Positions 26,004 through 35,762 of a stretch of 64,000 nucleotides of DNA are shown in pieces (within the stretch, counting starts at the first letter, position 1; every line of letters starts with the position of its first letter). Both the position numbers and the translations under genes were made by a program. The stretch is from Elusimicrobia bacterium GWA2_62_23 (lineage in GTDB: Bacteria; Elusimicrobiota; Elusimicrobia; Elusimicrobiales; UBA9959), in contig MGTV01000039.1 in the NCBI GenBank assembly GCA_001799635.1, forward strand, positions 1 through 64,000, read 5' to 3'. Under the pieces are notes generated by a model. It was not told the origin of the DNA and made no database searches. It saw only the letters and a list, made by a program, of their open reading frames with translations.

Positions 26004-27029
26004 TCAGCTCCAGACTCCGGGTATCTTCCCGCCGCAGGAACAGGTCCCCTCCGCCCCCAGAAGGTTCTCCTTCACGCTGAAACCCTCCCGCTTCACCGCC
26101 GTCCGCCCGCAGGCCGGGCAGACCGTGTCCTGGCCCGCCGCGCCGGGAACGTTCCCGCAATAGACGTAGCGCAGCCCCTTCGCCAGGGCGATCTCCCTGG
26201 CGCGGTAGAGCGTGGCGGCGGGAGTGGGGCCGCGGTCCGTCATCAGGTGGTCCGGGTGAAAGGCGGTGAGGTGCCAGGGGATGTCGCGGGAGAGGCCGGC
26301 TATGAAGGCCGCCATGGCCCCTGTCTCTGCGTCGGAATCGTTGAAGCCGGGGATTAACAGCGTGACCACTTCCAGCCAGAACCCCGCGGCCTTTATGAGG
26401 GCTATTCCTTCCAGCACTTTGTCCAGGCTGGCGCCGCAGACCTTGGCGTAATTCTCCCGGTTGAAGCCCTTGAGGTCCACTTTCCAGATATCCATCACCG
26501 GGCGCAGCAGCGCCGCCGTTTCCGGCGTGGCGTACCCGTTGGAGACGAACCCCGCCCGGAGCCCCTTCTTTTTCCCCTCCGCGAACACCGCCGCGGACCA
26601 TTCGGCTGTTATGAGCGGTTCGTTATAGGTGGAGACCAGCAGTTTGGCGCCGCTCTCCGCCGCCGCGGCCGCCAGCTCGCCGGGGGAAGTCTCCTGCGGG
26701 GCGAGGTGGGCCGCCGTTTTCACCCCCGAGATCTCCCAGTTCTGGCAGAAGCCGCAGCGGAAATTGCAGCCGAACATCCCGAACGACAGCGTGCGGGCGC
26801 CGGGCAGGACGTGGAAGAAAGGTTTCTTCTCTATGGGGTCGGGGGCGGCGCCGGAAACGTAGCCCCAGGGGGCCAGCAGGCGGCCTTTGCGGTTGAAGCG
26901 CACCCCGCAGAGCCCGTCGGCCCCTTCGGGGACGAGGCAGCGGTGCGCGCAGGCCAGGCAGCGGGCCCGGCCGCCGGGGAGGCGTTCGCAGAGGAGCGCT
27001 TCGCGCGAGAGCTCCGGAAGGAAGGTCAT
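26004..27029 (-). CDS. amrS: AmmeMemoRadiSam-system radical SAM enzyme
   Basis: FGCNFRCGFCQNWEIS (CxxxCxxC); ARCLACAHRCLVPEGADGLCGVRFN; DIWKVDLKGF; IPWHLTAFHPDH. Confidence 0.88.
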   Translation of the reverse strand: MTFLPELSREALLCERLPGGRARCLACAHRCLVPEGADGLCGVRFNRKGRLLAPWGYVSGAAPDPIEKKPFFHVLPGARTLSFGMFGCNFRCGFCQNWEISGVKTAAHLAPQETSPGELAAAAAESGAKLLVSTYNEPLITAEWSAAVFAEGKKKGLRAGFVSNGYATPETAALLRPVMDIWKVDLKGFNRENYAKVCGASLDKVLEGIALIKAAGFWLEVVTLLIPGFNDSDAETGAMAAFIAGLSRDIPWHLTAFHPDHLMTDRGPTPAATLYRAREIALAKGLRYVYCGNVPGAAGQDTVCPACGRTAVKREGFSVKENLLGAEGTCSCGGKIPGVWS

Positions 27030-27033
27030 ACGG

Positions 27034-27927
27034 TCAGGGATTAAGGCTCGGCTTCGGGGCCCTCACCTTAAGGGCGGAAGGGAGCACGCTGAAACGGATT
27101 TTGCCGCTGTCGGAGTAGAAATCTTCGCCGTCGAGGTGGTACCAGGCGGCCCGGCCGCAATCCAGCTCTATCATGCGGCCTTTCCAGGCGGAATAGATGT
27201 CCTTGTTGCGGTCGAGGGTGCCCGAGAAAAGGGAGGGCACCGCCAGGAGCATGCGGGGCAGGGAAGCTTTCCGGACGGAGACCAGGTCGAGCAGGCCGTC
27301 GTCGATGTAGGCGCCGGGCGCCACCCTGGCCCCCCCGCCGTACTGCACGCCGTTGAGCACGGCGTTGAGCATGCCCGTAAGTTCCAGCCTGCGGCCGTCC
27401 ACCACGGCGGTCACCCGGGAAGGCTTATAGGTCAGCACGCGCCTGGCGGCGTGCCAGACATAAGGCAGGATGCCGCGCCTGGAACTCATCGAATTGAAAT
27501 CATGCGCCACTTCGGCGTCCAGGCCCACCCCGGCCGCCACGAAGAAGGGCTTGCCGTCGGCCAGGCCGGCGTCCACGGCGCGCGGCTCCCACTTCAGGAG
27601 CCCCTCGAGGGCTTCGTCGAAGGCGAGCGGGATATAGAGGTTTCGGGCGAGGCCGTTGCCGGAGCCGCATGGCAGGATGCCGAGGGCCGCGGCGCGGCCC
27701 ACCAGCGGGCCGGCGGTCTCGCGGATAGTGCCGTCGCCGCCGACGGCCACCACGGTGGAGAAGCCGGCGAGCAAAGCTTTCGCTGCCAGCTCGGAGGCGT
27801 GCCCCCGGGCCTGCGTGAACTCGATCTCCACCTTGAGGCGGCGCCCCGAAAAAAAACTCTCCAGGCGGCCGCGGATGTCCGGGGTTTTCCGCCCGGCGTT
27901 AGGGTTGACTATGAAAAAATAGGACAT
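27034..27927 (-). CDS. Diacylglycerol kinase / YegS-like lipid kinase
   Basis: YFFIVNPNAGRKT...VVAVGGDGTIRETAGPLVGRAAALGILPCGSGNGLARNL. Confidence 0.9.
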   Translation of the reverse strand: MSYFFIVNPNAGRKTPDIRGRLESFFSGRRLKVEIEFTQARGHASELAAKALLAGFSTVVAVGGDGTIRETAGPLVGRAAALGILPCGSGNGLARNLYIPLAFDEALEGLLKWEPRAVDAGLADGKPFFVAAGVGLDAEVAHDFNSMSSRRGILPYVWHAARRVLTYKPSRVTAVVDGRRLELTGMLNAVLNGVQYGGGARVAPGAYIDDGLLDLVSVRKASLPRMLLAVPSLFSGTLDRNKDIYSAWKGRMIELDCGRAAWYHLDGEDFYSDSGKIRFSVLPSALKVRAPKPSLNP

Positions 27928-27939
27928 GGCGGGCCGGGG

Positions 27940-28623
27940 CTATTCTACGGCGCTCAGGCCGGTGGCCCAGGCGGCCTTCTCCCCGGTGGGCGTCAGGAGC
28001 GTGAGGGTGTTGCCGGAATCGGCCGCGCCTTTGGAGCAATGGAAGCGGACGCGATAGACGTAGCCTATCCTCAGGTCGGGTTTCTCGCCCAGGACGTCGT
28101 AGTCGTCGGCGTAGAGATAGTCGATCTTCTTGTCCGGGCCGGTGTAGACGAAATTAAGGCGCCAGCCTTTGGTAACGCGGCGGGCGGTGATCATCTGCAG
28201 CTCCATCTCCAGGTCCTTCCCGATATAGTCGGCCGGGGAGGCGAAGAAATCGTCCTGTGACCCTTTTATAACGCCGGGTCCGGCCGTCTCCGGGGCGCTT
28301 TCCGCCGGCAGCACCGAGGTCTCTATCACCACGGGCTCGCTCTTCTCCGGGGCCTGGTCTGGTTCGGGGGTGTACTCCCGGGGCTTCGGAGCGGGCTGCG
28401 GCGGCGCCGGGGTTTCCGGCTCCTCCTGCTCCGTCTCGGCCTCCTGGGGCGCCTCTTCCTGCGCCGGGGCGGGGTCCTGGCCAGCGGAGTATTCCGGCTG
28501 GTAGCGCTGCTGCGGCTGCTCGCCGCGATGAGGGAAGAAACGGTCCTTGAAAATGAACCCCACAAGCCCCCCGATCAGGAAGAAGAGCAGGGTATTTATC
28601 AGCCGGAGCCGGAAAAAATTCAT
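27940..28623 (-). CDS. Membrane-anchored Pro/Glu-rich protein with C-terminal globular domain, unknown
   Basis: N-terminal TM (LINTLLFFLIGGLVGFIF), long P/E-rich linker, conserved-looking C-terminus. Confidence 0.55.
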   Translation of the reverse strand: MNFFRLRLINTLLFFLIGGLVGFIFKDRFFPHRGEQPQQRYQPEYSAGQDPAPAQEEAPQEAETEQEEPETPAPPQPAPKPREYTPEPDQAPEKSEPVVIETSVLPAESAPETAGPGVIKGSQDDFFASPADYIGKDLEMELQMITARRVTKGWRLNFVYTGPDKKIDYLYADDYDVLGEKPDLRIGYVYRVRFHCSKGAADSGNTLTLLTPTGEKAAWATGLSAVE

Positions 28624-28677
28624 AACCTGATTTTATAATATTTCAGTTATATTGTATATTTGAGTTGGAGGGTAACT

Positions 28678-29427
28678 ATGAAAACGATCCTGCTGTCTTT
28701 TCTTTTAACGGTTCAGGCCGCTCCGGCCGCGGCAGCCGCGCCAACGGCGGCCGGCTGCGTTTACGACCTGAACGGCCCGGTCACGGTCCGCAAGGCCGGC
28801 GCGCAGGATTGGGGCCCCGCCTCCAAGGGCCTGCCGCTGGCCGAGGGCGACCGGCTCCGGACCGGCGCTAACTCCTGGTGCGAACTCCTCTTCAAGGACG
28901 GGACTTACGTGAAGCTGGAGGCCGACTCCGAGACCGCCGCGGAGGAATTGAAGTCGGACGCGGCCGGCCGCTCCTTCTCATTCTCTTTCCTCAAGGGCAA
29001 GGCCCTCTGGATGGCCGCCCGGCTGAAGTGGAAAGCCGCCTCCAGGTTTTCCGTGCGCACCCCCTCCGCGGTCTGCGCCGTGCGCGGCACCGACTTTACC
29101 GTTATCGTTTCAACTTCGGGAGAGACGTCCGTGGGCCTTTTCGAGGGCAAGGTGGCCGTTTCCTCGGGCACCGCGGATACGGGCGGGAAGGAACTGCTGG
29201 CCGGCGGGGAAGCCTCTGTGGGCGGCGGTCAGGTCGCCGTTCAGCGCCGCCTCTCGGCTCTCATGAAGGCCGAGCAGCGGCGCTATGAACGCGTGAAAGG
29301 CCGCGTGGAGCAGCTCAGGCGCCGGCTGGCCGAAAGGGAGACTTTTATAGACGAGTACGTGAGCCGCCAGCAGAAGACGCTTTCCGATTTTGAGAAACGG
29401 CGCAAGGAAAAGCTGGGCAAACACTGA
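28678..29427 (+). CDS. FecR-domain protein with signal peptide
   Basis: GPVTVRKAGAQDWGPASKGLPLAEGDRLRTGANSWCELLFKDGTYVKLEADSE...FSVRTPSAVCAVRGTDFTV; start at internal ATG. Confidence 0.88.
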   Translation: MKTILLSFLLTVQAAPAAAAAPTAAGCVYDLNGPVTVRKAGAQDWGPASKGLPLAEGDRLRTGANSWCELLFKDGTYVKLEADSETAAEELKSDAAGRSFSFSFLKGKALWMAARLKWKAASRFSVRTPSAVCAVRGTDFTVIVSTSGETSVGLFEGKVAVSSGTADTGGKELLAGGEASVGGGQVAVQRRLSALMKAEQRRYERVKGRVEQLRRRLAERETFIDEYVSRQQKTLSDFEKRRKEKLGKH

Positions 29428-29440
29428 TCCGCGCCTAAAC

Positions 29441-29480
29441 AAAAAAAGGCCGGCTCGAAAGCCGGCCTTTTTCTTTTTTC
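29441..29480 (+). terminator. Strong hairpin with A- and T-runs, likely bidirectional terminator between convergent genes
   Basis: AAAAAAAGGCCGGC-TCGAAA-GCCGGCCTTTTTCTTTTTT. Confidence 0.9.
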
Positions 29481-29488
29481 TCCCCCGC

Positions 29489-30544
29489 CTATTGCAGTTC
29501 CGCGTCCAGGTCGTAGGAGGAGGTGCGGTTGATCTTTACCGGCAGCTTGGCGTTCTTCATCAGCAGCTGTGAAAGGTCCGCGGCCCCGCCCTTGTGCATG
29601 GCCACGTCTATCACGGCGACCGAGTTGTTGTAGCCGCGCACCCACGAGGCCCTGACGGCCGGGATATTTCGCAGCAGTTTGGTGAACTCGCTCAGGTCAT
29701 TCATGGTCTTGACCTTGGCGAGGTTGAGCCGCACTATGGACTTCTCGCGCAGCGCCTTCAGGACCTTTTCCTTGAGCGGCTCTGCGGCCTTCTTGGCGGC
29801 GTTGATTATGGAGGCCCTGGCCGCGGCCGGGTCGTTAAGGTCTATGCCGCCCGCGGACTCCTGCACGGAGGCCAGGGTTTCGCCCGAGCCCTGCTTCACG
29901 GCCGAGACCGAGACGCCGGCCCGGTAGGAGACGAAGCCGCCCAGCCCTTCCCGGGTATTGAAAGCGGTCTGGGCTTCCCCTGAGATGAGTATGTCCGCCT
30001 TCTCCTTCTCGCCCGTGAGGAAGCCGGCTTCCGCGAAGCGGTTCTTGAGCTCCAGCGCGGCATAGTCGGAGCCCTGCGCCTTGCCGTCGGCCGACTCTTT
30101 GATGTCGAAGCCGATGACCGGGTTGCCGAGCTTCTGCGGCTCGCTCTCCAGGTTCCTTAATTTGGCGGCGAGGTCTTCCTTGCGCACGTGCGCCCGGATG
30201 CGGGTCTTGTAGAAATCGCCGTCGCGCCATTCTTTCAGCGTTTCGTATTTCTCTATGTAGCCTTCGCTCTGGGAGGTTATGTTCTCGTCTATCAGGATGG
30301 ACTTGGACACCATCGCGTCCTGGGAGACGTAGACGCCTACCACGAGACCGAGGGCCGCCTTCATGGCCTCGTGCAGGGAGGTCTTTTTGGCGCCTTCGGC
30401 GTCCCCCTCCACTATCGGGGCCATTCCTTCGGCTTCCACCACTTCGGTCTCGTAGGCGGGGTTAAGGGAGCTCTTCCGGGTCCCGGAACAGCCGACGGCG
30501 GCGAAGATCGCCGCCGCCATGAGCAGTCGCGTGAAGCGTGTCAT
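29489..30544 (-). CDS. Predicted lipoprotein, unknown (LPP20/FlgT-like neighbourhood)
   Basis: MAAAIFAAVGCSGTRKSS lipobox; 351 aa. Confidence 0.6.
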   Translation of the reverse strand: MTRFTRLLMAAAIFAAVGCSGTRKSSLNPAYETEVVEAEGMAPIVEGDAEGAKKTSLHEAMKAALGLVVGVYVSQDAMVSKSILIDENITSQSEGYIEKYETLKEWRDGDFYKTRIRAHVRKEDLAAKLRNLESEPQKLGNPVIGFDIKESADGKAQGSDYAALELKNRFAEAGFLTGEKEKADILISGEAQTAFNTREGLGGFVSYRAGVSVSAVKQGSGETLASVQESAGGIDLNDPAAARASIINAAKKAAEPLKEKVLKALREKSIVRLNLAKVKTMNDLSEFTKLLRNIPAVRASWVRGYNNSVAVIDVAMHKGGAADLSQLLMKNAKLPVKINRTSSYDLDAELQ

Positions 30545-30556
30545 CCTGTTGTGGGA

Positions 30557-31006
30557 CTACTCGGCTATCTTTATGCCGGCTTCTTTGAGGGCCTTCTTGG
30601 GCAGGCGCAGGACTATGACGCAGCCGTCGTCGGAGGTCCATTCGGTGCGGACCACCTGGGCGCCCTTGATGACGGCGTCTATCTTGGTGGCCAGGACGGA
30701 GTCGGTCTCTATGGCCTTCTCCACGGTGATGCCGCCTTCCAGGTTCACACCCTTAAGGAAGGAAAGCATGTTGTACTGCGCGTTGACTATGGAGGCGTTG
30801 CGGGAAGTGGCCATGCGCTGGGTCTTGTTCTCCAGCGTCTGGTCGGCCGCGCCTATGCCGCGGGCGAAGACGTAGTTCTTGGTTATGCCTTCTTCCACCC
30901 ACTCGCGCTCTATCTCTCCGGTGTTGGCGACGGTGCCTTTGTCCGGGGAAGAACCGCAGCCGGCGGCGATCACGGCCACCACGGCCACAAATATAAGTTT
31001 TTTCAT
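30557..31006 (-). CDS. LPP20-family lipoprotein
   Basis: VAVVAVIAAGCGSSPD lipobox; FARGIGAADQTLENKTQRMATSRNASIVNAQYNMLSFLKGV. Confidence 0.75.
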   Translation of the reverse strand: MKKLIFVAVVAVIAAGCGSSPDKGTVANTGEIEREWVEEGITKNYVFARGIGAADQTLENKTQRMATSRNASIVNAQYNMLSFLKGVNLEGGITVEKAIETDSVLATKIDAVIKGAQVVRTEWTSDDGCVIVLRLPKKALKEAGIKIAE

Positions 31007-31078
31007 ATTAATTTCCTCCTAAAGAAACCCTATGCTTCATTCTATAAACAAAACCCCACGGTGTCAATTTGGCTAAAA

Positions 31079-31108
31079 GGAAGGCCCGCGGCGGCTGCCG
31101 CGGGCCCG
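31079..31108 (-). terminator. Terminator-like 10-bp GC-rich hairpin downstream of the PorV-like gene
   Basis: Minus strand GGCCCGCGGC-AGCC-GCCGCGGGCC followed by TTCCTTTT. Confidence 0.7.
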
Positions 31109-31129
31109 GTCCCTTTCACCAGCGGAGGG

Positions 31130-32290
31130 CTAGTAGATCCAGAAGAAGTCCGTGTCCTTCTTTTTTTCCTGGGCGGGCCGGGAGGGCCGGCGCTCCTGCT
31201 TCGCGGGCTGCCGGGCTTTGGAAGGCCGCTCGCCCTCGGGCTCCGGGTCCCTGTAATTGGTCTTGCGGCGGCTTTCCTTGACGGTGATGCCGCTGAACTT
31301 GTAGGAGAAGGCGACCTGAGAGGCGTTAAAAACCTCGTTGCCGAGCCCCATGGAGAAGTCCAGGGCCATGTCCTCGTAATGCACGCCGATGCCGGTGGTG
31401 ACGCCCTTATTGTCCTCCGCGCCGCGGTATCCCAGGCGGAAGTTGAAGATCTTCTCGAAATGATACTCCAGGCCGAAGCGCAGGCTTTTGAGGTCCTCGC
31501 TGGTATAGAAGTCGGCTTCCGTCGCCAGCAGCAGGGACTGGTCCATGATGGTGGGGCGCTGGTAGGCCAGGCCCAGGCGCAGGATGGTAGGCAGGCGGGT
31601 GATCTCGCTGCCGTACTTCAGCCCGCCGCCGAAGTTCGCCACCGAGGCGCCGGCGGAGAGGCCCAGGCGGGGTTCCGTGACCAGCCAGCCGGCGTCGAAA
31701 GCGAAAGTGGACGGGGGCTGGTCGTCCTCCAGGAGCACGGAGCGGATGTACTTCATGTTGAGCCCCAGGTACTGCTCGATCTTGGCGTTATAGCCCTCTA
31801 TGTTCACTTCGTCGGAATAGACCTTCTCGCCGTAGCCGAAGCTCACCGCCAGGTCCTTCTGGGCGTCGTAGGACTTGGCGAGGATGGAGCCGTCGGGCAT
31901 GATGTACTTGTAATCGAAAGTGCCAGCGCTCGCCATCATGACGGAGAGGCCGGCCCCGGGCTTGGCCAGGCCCGCCAGGCCGATGAAGGGCAGGGGCGTG
32001 CCGAAAGCCGCGTACTGCAGGGAGGAATCGTCGAAGCCGGAGAGATGCATGGCCGAAGCTTCCGGCACGTACAGCTGGCCCAGGCCGGCGGGGTTGTAGT
32101 TCAGCGAGTAAACGTCGTCGGCCACCGCCACGAAGGCGCCGCCCATGGCAGCCGCCCGCGGGCTCATGTCCGTCTTGAGCACCTGCATGCCTACGGAGCC
32201 GGGGCCGCCGGCACCGGCGGGCGCGGCGAGGAGCAGCCAGGCGAAGGCCGCCAGGGCCGGGTTCGGGAATTTGGTCTTTAGCGTGATCAT
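31130..32290 (-). CDS. PorV/PorQ-like outer-membrane beta-barrel protein
   Basis: GMQVLKTDMSPRAAAMGGAFVAVADDVYSLNYNPAGLGQLYVPEASAMHLSGF... Confidence 0.8.
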   Translation of the reverse strand: MITLKTKFPNPALAAFAWLLLAAPAGAGGPGSVGMQVLKTDMSPRAAAMGGAFVAVADDVYSLNYNPAGLGQLYVPEASAMHLSGFDDSSLQYAAFGTPLPFIGLAGLAKPGAGLSVMMASAGTFDYKYIMPDGSILAKSYDAQKDLAVSFGYGEKVYSDEVNIEGYNAKIEQYLGLNMKYIRSVLLEDDQPPSTFAFDAGWLVTEPRLGLSAGASVANFGGGLKYGSEITRLPTILRLGLAYQRPTIMDQSLLLATEADFYTSEDLKSLRFGLEYHFEKIFNFRLGYRGAEDNKGVTTGIGVHYEDMALDFSMGLGNEVFNASQVAFSYKFSGITVKESRRKTNYRDPEPEGERPSKARQPAKQERRPSRPAQEKKKDTDFFWIY

Positions 32291-32300
32291 ATGGCGTCCG

Positions 32301-35300
32301 CTACCTGACTATGGCGACCTTTACCACCTTGTTGAGTCCCGGCCCCTTCGTTTTTATGAAGTAGATGCCGCTGGCCGCTTTCCCCCCTGAAGAATTGGTG
32401 CCGTCCCAGTCCACGGTGCCCTTGCCGGCCGTTACGGGGCCGCTGAAGATGGTCTTAACGAGCGAGCCGCTCTGGGTATAGGCCTTGATGGTGAGGGTGC
32501 CCGTGCCGGTAACCGCATATTTAATGATGGCCGAGCCGCCAGCCCCGGTGATGATGTTGTTGTAGGCCGTGGCCTCGGGGCCGTTCGCGGAGAGGTTCAC
32601 GGCGTTGGAAACGCCCAGCGAGACGAGGTGCCCCAGGTGGTTGCGCGCGAAGATCTCCACGTAGACCGTGCCCACCCCGGGGTAGCGGGCGGAGAAGCCG
32701 GGCTGCAGCTGTACGCGCCCGGAGAGGAACCGGACGCCGAAGGCGTCGCTGGTGAAGTTCCGGGCCGACGGGATGTCCTTCATGTAGGTCCAGGTCAGGT
32801 TGGTGCGCGTAAGGTCTATGGGGTCGTAATTGTGGTCCCGGAGCTGGGCGTACTCGAAGGCCTGCTCGGCCCCCGTCAGCGTGGAGGAGGATGGGACGCT
32901 CACCGCGGGGAACAGGTTGTAAGGCACGTCGAAACTGATCTCGTCGCCGTCGAAAACGGCGGCGTAGATGCGGGCCGAGGCGCTGCCGGCCGGGCTGCGC
33001 GTCAGGGTGAGGGTATAGGGCAGTTGGGAATTGGCCTCGGAGTTGCCGTAATACTCGTTGGGAGCTCCGGCCACCACCAGGTAGTAGCGCCCGGCACGCG
33101 GCACCGAGTAGGCGAAAGTGAGCGTCTGGGAGAGGGTGAGGCAGTCCCCGCTATCGGGACAGTAACCGTTGGGCGTGTTGTAGATGTCCGGCACGGCTTC
33201 CGCCACGTAATTGCGGTCCGAGTCGAAGAGGAAGATGGAATAGGCGTTGTAGGTCTCGGGCTGGCTGCCCGCGGGCAGGGTCAGGCGGGCGGTGAAGTTG
33301 CCGGCCGCCAGCGGTATGGAATAATAGTCGACGTCGCCCAGCGGGTACACGGTGGCAGAGATCGACGCCTCGTTGGCCAGCTCGGCCGCGCACTCTGGGC
33401 CGTTGTTGCTGTCGCACATCAGGGAAGTGTCGCTGATCTCATAGGCGTCGCCGCCCGCGGCCGTGCCTATCCCGTGCGCGGCGAAGGCGCTGGCGATCTT
33501 GGCCTGGACGCTGGCGTCGCAGCTGCCGGTCATGGCCGGGCTGGCGTTGAACTGCTTGCAGGCGTCTATCATGGCCTCGTAATAGTTGGCGAAACTGTCG
33601 GGGAAGTAGAAGAGAGCGGCGAAAGCCAGCACGTCGGACTTGCGCTGCCCGCCGTAGGTGCCGCCGGAGAAGGTGCCTATATTGTTGACCCCGGCCGGTT
33701 TCTGCAGCTCATAGAGGGCCTGGGACAGCGGCAGGCTGTCCTCGTGCACCTCGCCCCACCAGTCGGTGGGCATCACGCGCACCCCGGTAGGAGCCGCCCC
33801 GGAGATGTCGCGGGCGCTGCCCTCTCCCGCGCCGATGAAATTGCCGAGTTTGGTCAGGGTCCTCCCCTCGCTCCAGAACGAGGCGAGCGAAAAATAGTCG
33901 GCCATGGCTTCGCTGATGGCGCCGAATTCGCCGTAGTTGACGATGGGGTAGATGCGGTTTATCACCAGGTGGATGTACTCGTGACGCACGATGGTGCCGT
34001 CCAGGGCGAAGGACCGGTAGTTGCCGTAACCGTCCAGGGGCCCGTCGCCGAGGAGGATGTTGTCGTTCTCCAGATCGTAATAGGCGTTGAGCATGCCGCC
34101 GCAGCCGGTGCCGCAGGTGCCGCCGAGCAGGTCCGCGTCGCCGTGGGCGTGGACCATGGCGGCCACTCGCCGGGAGAGGTCCGCCGGGGGCTGGCCGGTA
34201 TTGGGATCCAGGTTCACCGCGTCGAAGTAGCGGCGGGCCCTGTTCAGGTGGTAAAACGCGTTGGCCTCGGAATAGATGTTCTTCGCTCCGGGGATGGTGG
34301 CGTCCATCGTCACGCCGGACTGGCCCGTGTCCCAGACTACGGAGCCGGTGGGGTTGTCGGTGGTGGCGTGGCCGACGGGCAGCAGCAGAACCTTTGAGTT
34401 GTCCATGATGAAGCCGTCATAGGTGCCGGCCTCGTCGGTCTTGAGCGTGACGCTGTAGGCGGGGCTCTCCACTGAAGCGCCGTAGAAGGGGCTGGTGCGG
34501 CGGCCGGTATAGGCGGCCACCGTGCCGGCTCCCGGCAGCCCGCCGCTGGCCACGTACATCTGGTCCCCGTCGTTCATGGAACCCCAGATGTCAAGCTCGC
34601 CGGCCTGGAAGGAAGTGAAGTGGGGCAGGGCCATGGCAAAACTCTTGTTCTGGCCGCTCCAGGTGTCCGGGATAGTTACGTTGTAGGTATAGGTCTGGGA
34701 ATTCTCATAGGGGTGCGGGCTCTGCAGCGGGGTTGAGGCGGAAGTGGTTTCCAGGGCCGCGTTGCTCCATCGGGCGCTTTCCCCCCTGTAGTTCGTGACG
34801 GCGAAATAGGGGCCCTTGAAGGAAGAGAAGACCTTGCCGTTGGTGTTGGTGCAATACTCGCCGTACTGGTCGGTGATAGTGTAGCTGGAATAGCTGTTCA
34901 CCCAGACGTACTGGTCGCGAAGCGGGAGCTTCTCGGGAGCGGTCCAGGAATTATCGTCCATGGTGTTGCTCGCCGGGTCGGTGGGAATGGGCGAAATGGC
35001 GTAAACTGTGCCGGTGGAATAACCGTGCGTGGCCAGGGCGCAGGCCCGGCGGAGATCGTCGTATTTCAGCAGCACCTGGCCGCTGGAAGCGTCTATGTAA
35101 TAGACCCAGAGGCCGGCCCCGCGGCCGCGCACTTTCCAGGCCAGTCGGCGCCCCCCGGTCTCTTCGTCGGGGAAGATCACCAGTTCGGTCCGGGAAAGGG
35201 CCAGGCCGCGCCCCAGGTCCGCCAGCGCGGTGCGCACCGCCGCCTCGGCGGGGATGGCAGGCGCCAGGTTGGTGGGCAGGTCCGGTTCGAACTTGCCCTG

Positions 35301-35762
35301 GTAGCCGGAGACGGCGCCGGTATTGTCCACGTGTACCCTGGCGTAGGAGAACTCCACCGGAATACCGTCCCTGTACTGCTGGTACTGCAGGTGGGTGACG
35401 CCCATGAATTCGCGCTTGTTGACCAGCCGGAGGGCCCGCGGGTCCACTTTCAGGAGTTCCTTATTATCCTGGAAGAAGGCTTCCGCCGCCTGCTCCGGGG
35501 TGCCGCCGTAGCGTATGGTGCGGCCGCCGGTAATGGACTCCGGCAGGGCGGTCCTGGGGCTGTAGCGTACCTTCCAGCCTTTGCCGTGCTTCAGGGAAAA
35601 TTTGCGGAACGATTCCCTGGCCGTGAACGAAGGGGTCTTGCGGACCTTGCGCATGGAGTCGGACAGCGGCGAGATCTTTCTGTCGGCCGCGAACAGCTGG
35701 GCGCCGCCCGCCAGGAGCAGGAGCGCGAGCATCAGGGAAACTTTCCTCATTATATAGTTCAT
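32301..35762 (-). CDS. Secreted M4/M36-like metalloprotease with FTP-like propeptide and C-terminal FlgD-Ig/T9SS-CTD-like domain
   Basis: Zinc motif HEYIH and GAISEAMADYFS; C-terminus ...LTIKAYTQSGSLVKTIFSGPVTAGKGTVDWDGTNSSGGKAASGIYFIKTKGPGLNKVVKVAIVR. Confidence 0.85.
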   Translation of the reverse strand: MNYIMRKVSLMLALLLLAGGAQLFAADRKISPLSDSMRKVRKTPSFTARESFRKFSLKHGKGWKVRYSPRTALPESITGGRTIRYGGTPEQAAEAFFQDNKELLKVDPRALRLVNKREFMGVTHLQYQQYRDGIPVEFSYARVHVDNTGAVSGYQGKFEPDLPTNLAPAIPAEAAVRTALADLGRGLALSRTELVIFPDEETGGRRLAWKVRGRGAGLWVYYIDASSGQVLLKYDDLRRACALATHGYSTGTVYAISPIPTDPASNTMDDNSWTAPEKLPLRDQYVWVNSYSSYTITDQYGEYCTNTNGKVFSSFKGPYFAVTNYRGESARWSNAALETTSASTPLQSPHPYENSQTYTYNVTIPDTWSGQNKSFAMALPHFTSFQAGELDIWGSMNDGDQMYVASGGLPGAGTVAAYTGRRTSPFYGASVESPAYSVTLKTDEAGTYDGFIMDNSKVLLLPVGHATTDNPTGSVVWDTGQSGVTMDATIPGAKNIYSEANAFYHLNRARRYFDAVNLDPNTGQPPADLSRRVAAMVHAHGDADLLGGTCGTGCGGMLNAYYDLENDNILLGDGPLDGYGNYRSFALDGTIVRHEYIHLVINRIYPIVNYGEFGAISEAMADYFSLASFWSEGRTLTKLGNFIGAGEGSARDISGAAPTGVRVMPTDWWGEVHEDSLPLSQALYELQKPAGVNNIGTFSGGTYGGQRKSDVLAFAALFYFPDSFANYYEAMIDACKQFNASPAMTGSCDASVQAKIASAFAAHGIGTAAGGDAYEISDTSLMCDSNNGPECAAELANEASISATVYPLGDVDYYSIPLAAGNFTARLTLPAGSQPETYNAYSIFLFDSDRNYVAEAVPDIYNTPNGYCPDSGDCLTLSQTLTFAYSVPRAGRYYLVVAGAPNEYYGNSEANSQLPYTLTLTRSPAGSASARIYAAVFDGDEISFDVPYNLFPAVSVPSSSTLTGAEQAFEYAQLRDHNYDPIDLTRTNLTWTYMKDIPSARNFTSDAFGVRFLSGRVQLQPGFSARYPGVGTVYVEIFARNHLGHLVSLGVSNAVNLSANGPEATAYNNIITGAGGSAIIKYAVTGTGTLTIKAYTQSGSLVKTIFSGPVTAGKGTVDWDGTNSSGGKAASGIYFIKTKGPGLNKVVKVAIVR

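Noticed and set aside
28380-28500. Low-complexity repeat tract
   Set aside because: Explained by the Pro/Glu-rich linker of the 27940..28623 protein.
30188-32281. 697-aa plus-strand ORF
   Set aside because: Antisense shadow of the lipoprotein and PorV-like genes; Gly/Ala/His/Val-rich composition without domain features, typical of GC-rich antisense frames.
32628-34397. 589-aa plus-strand ORF
   Set aside because: Antisense to the metalloprotease; low-complexity G/V/A/H composition and no recognisable fold or ribosome site.
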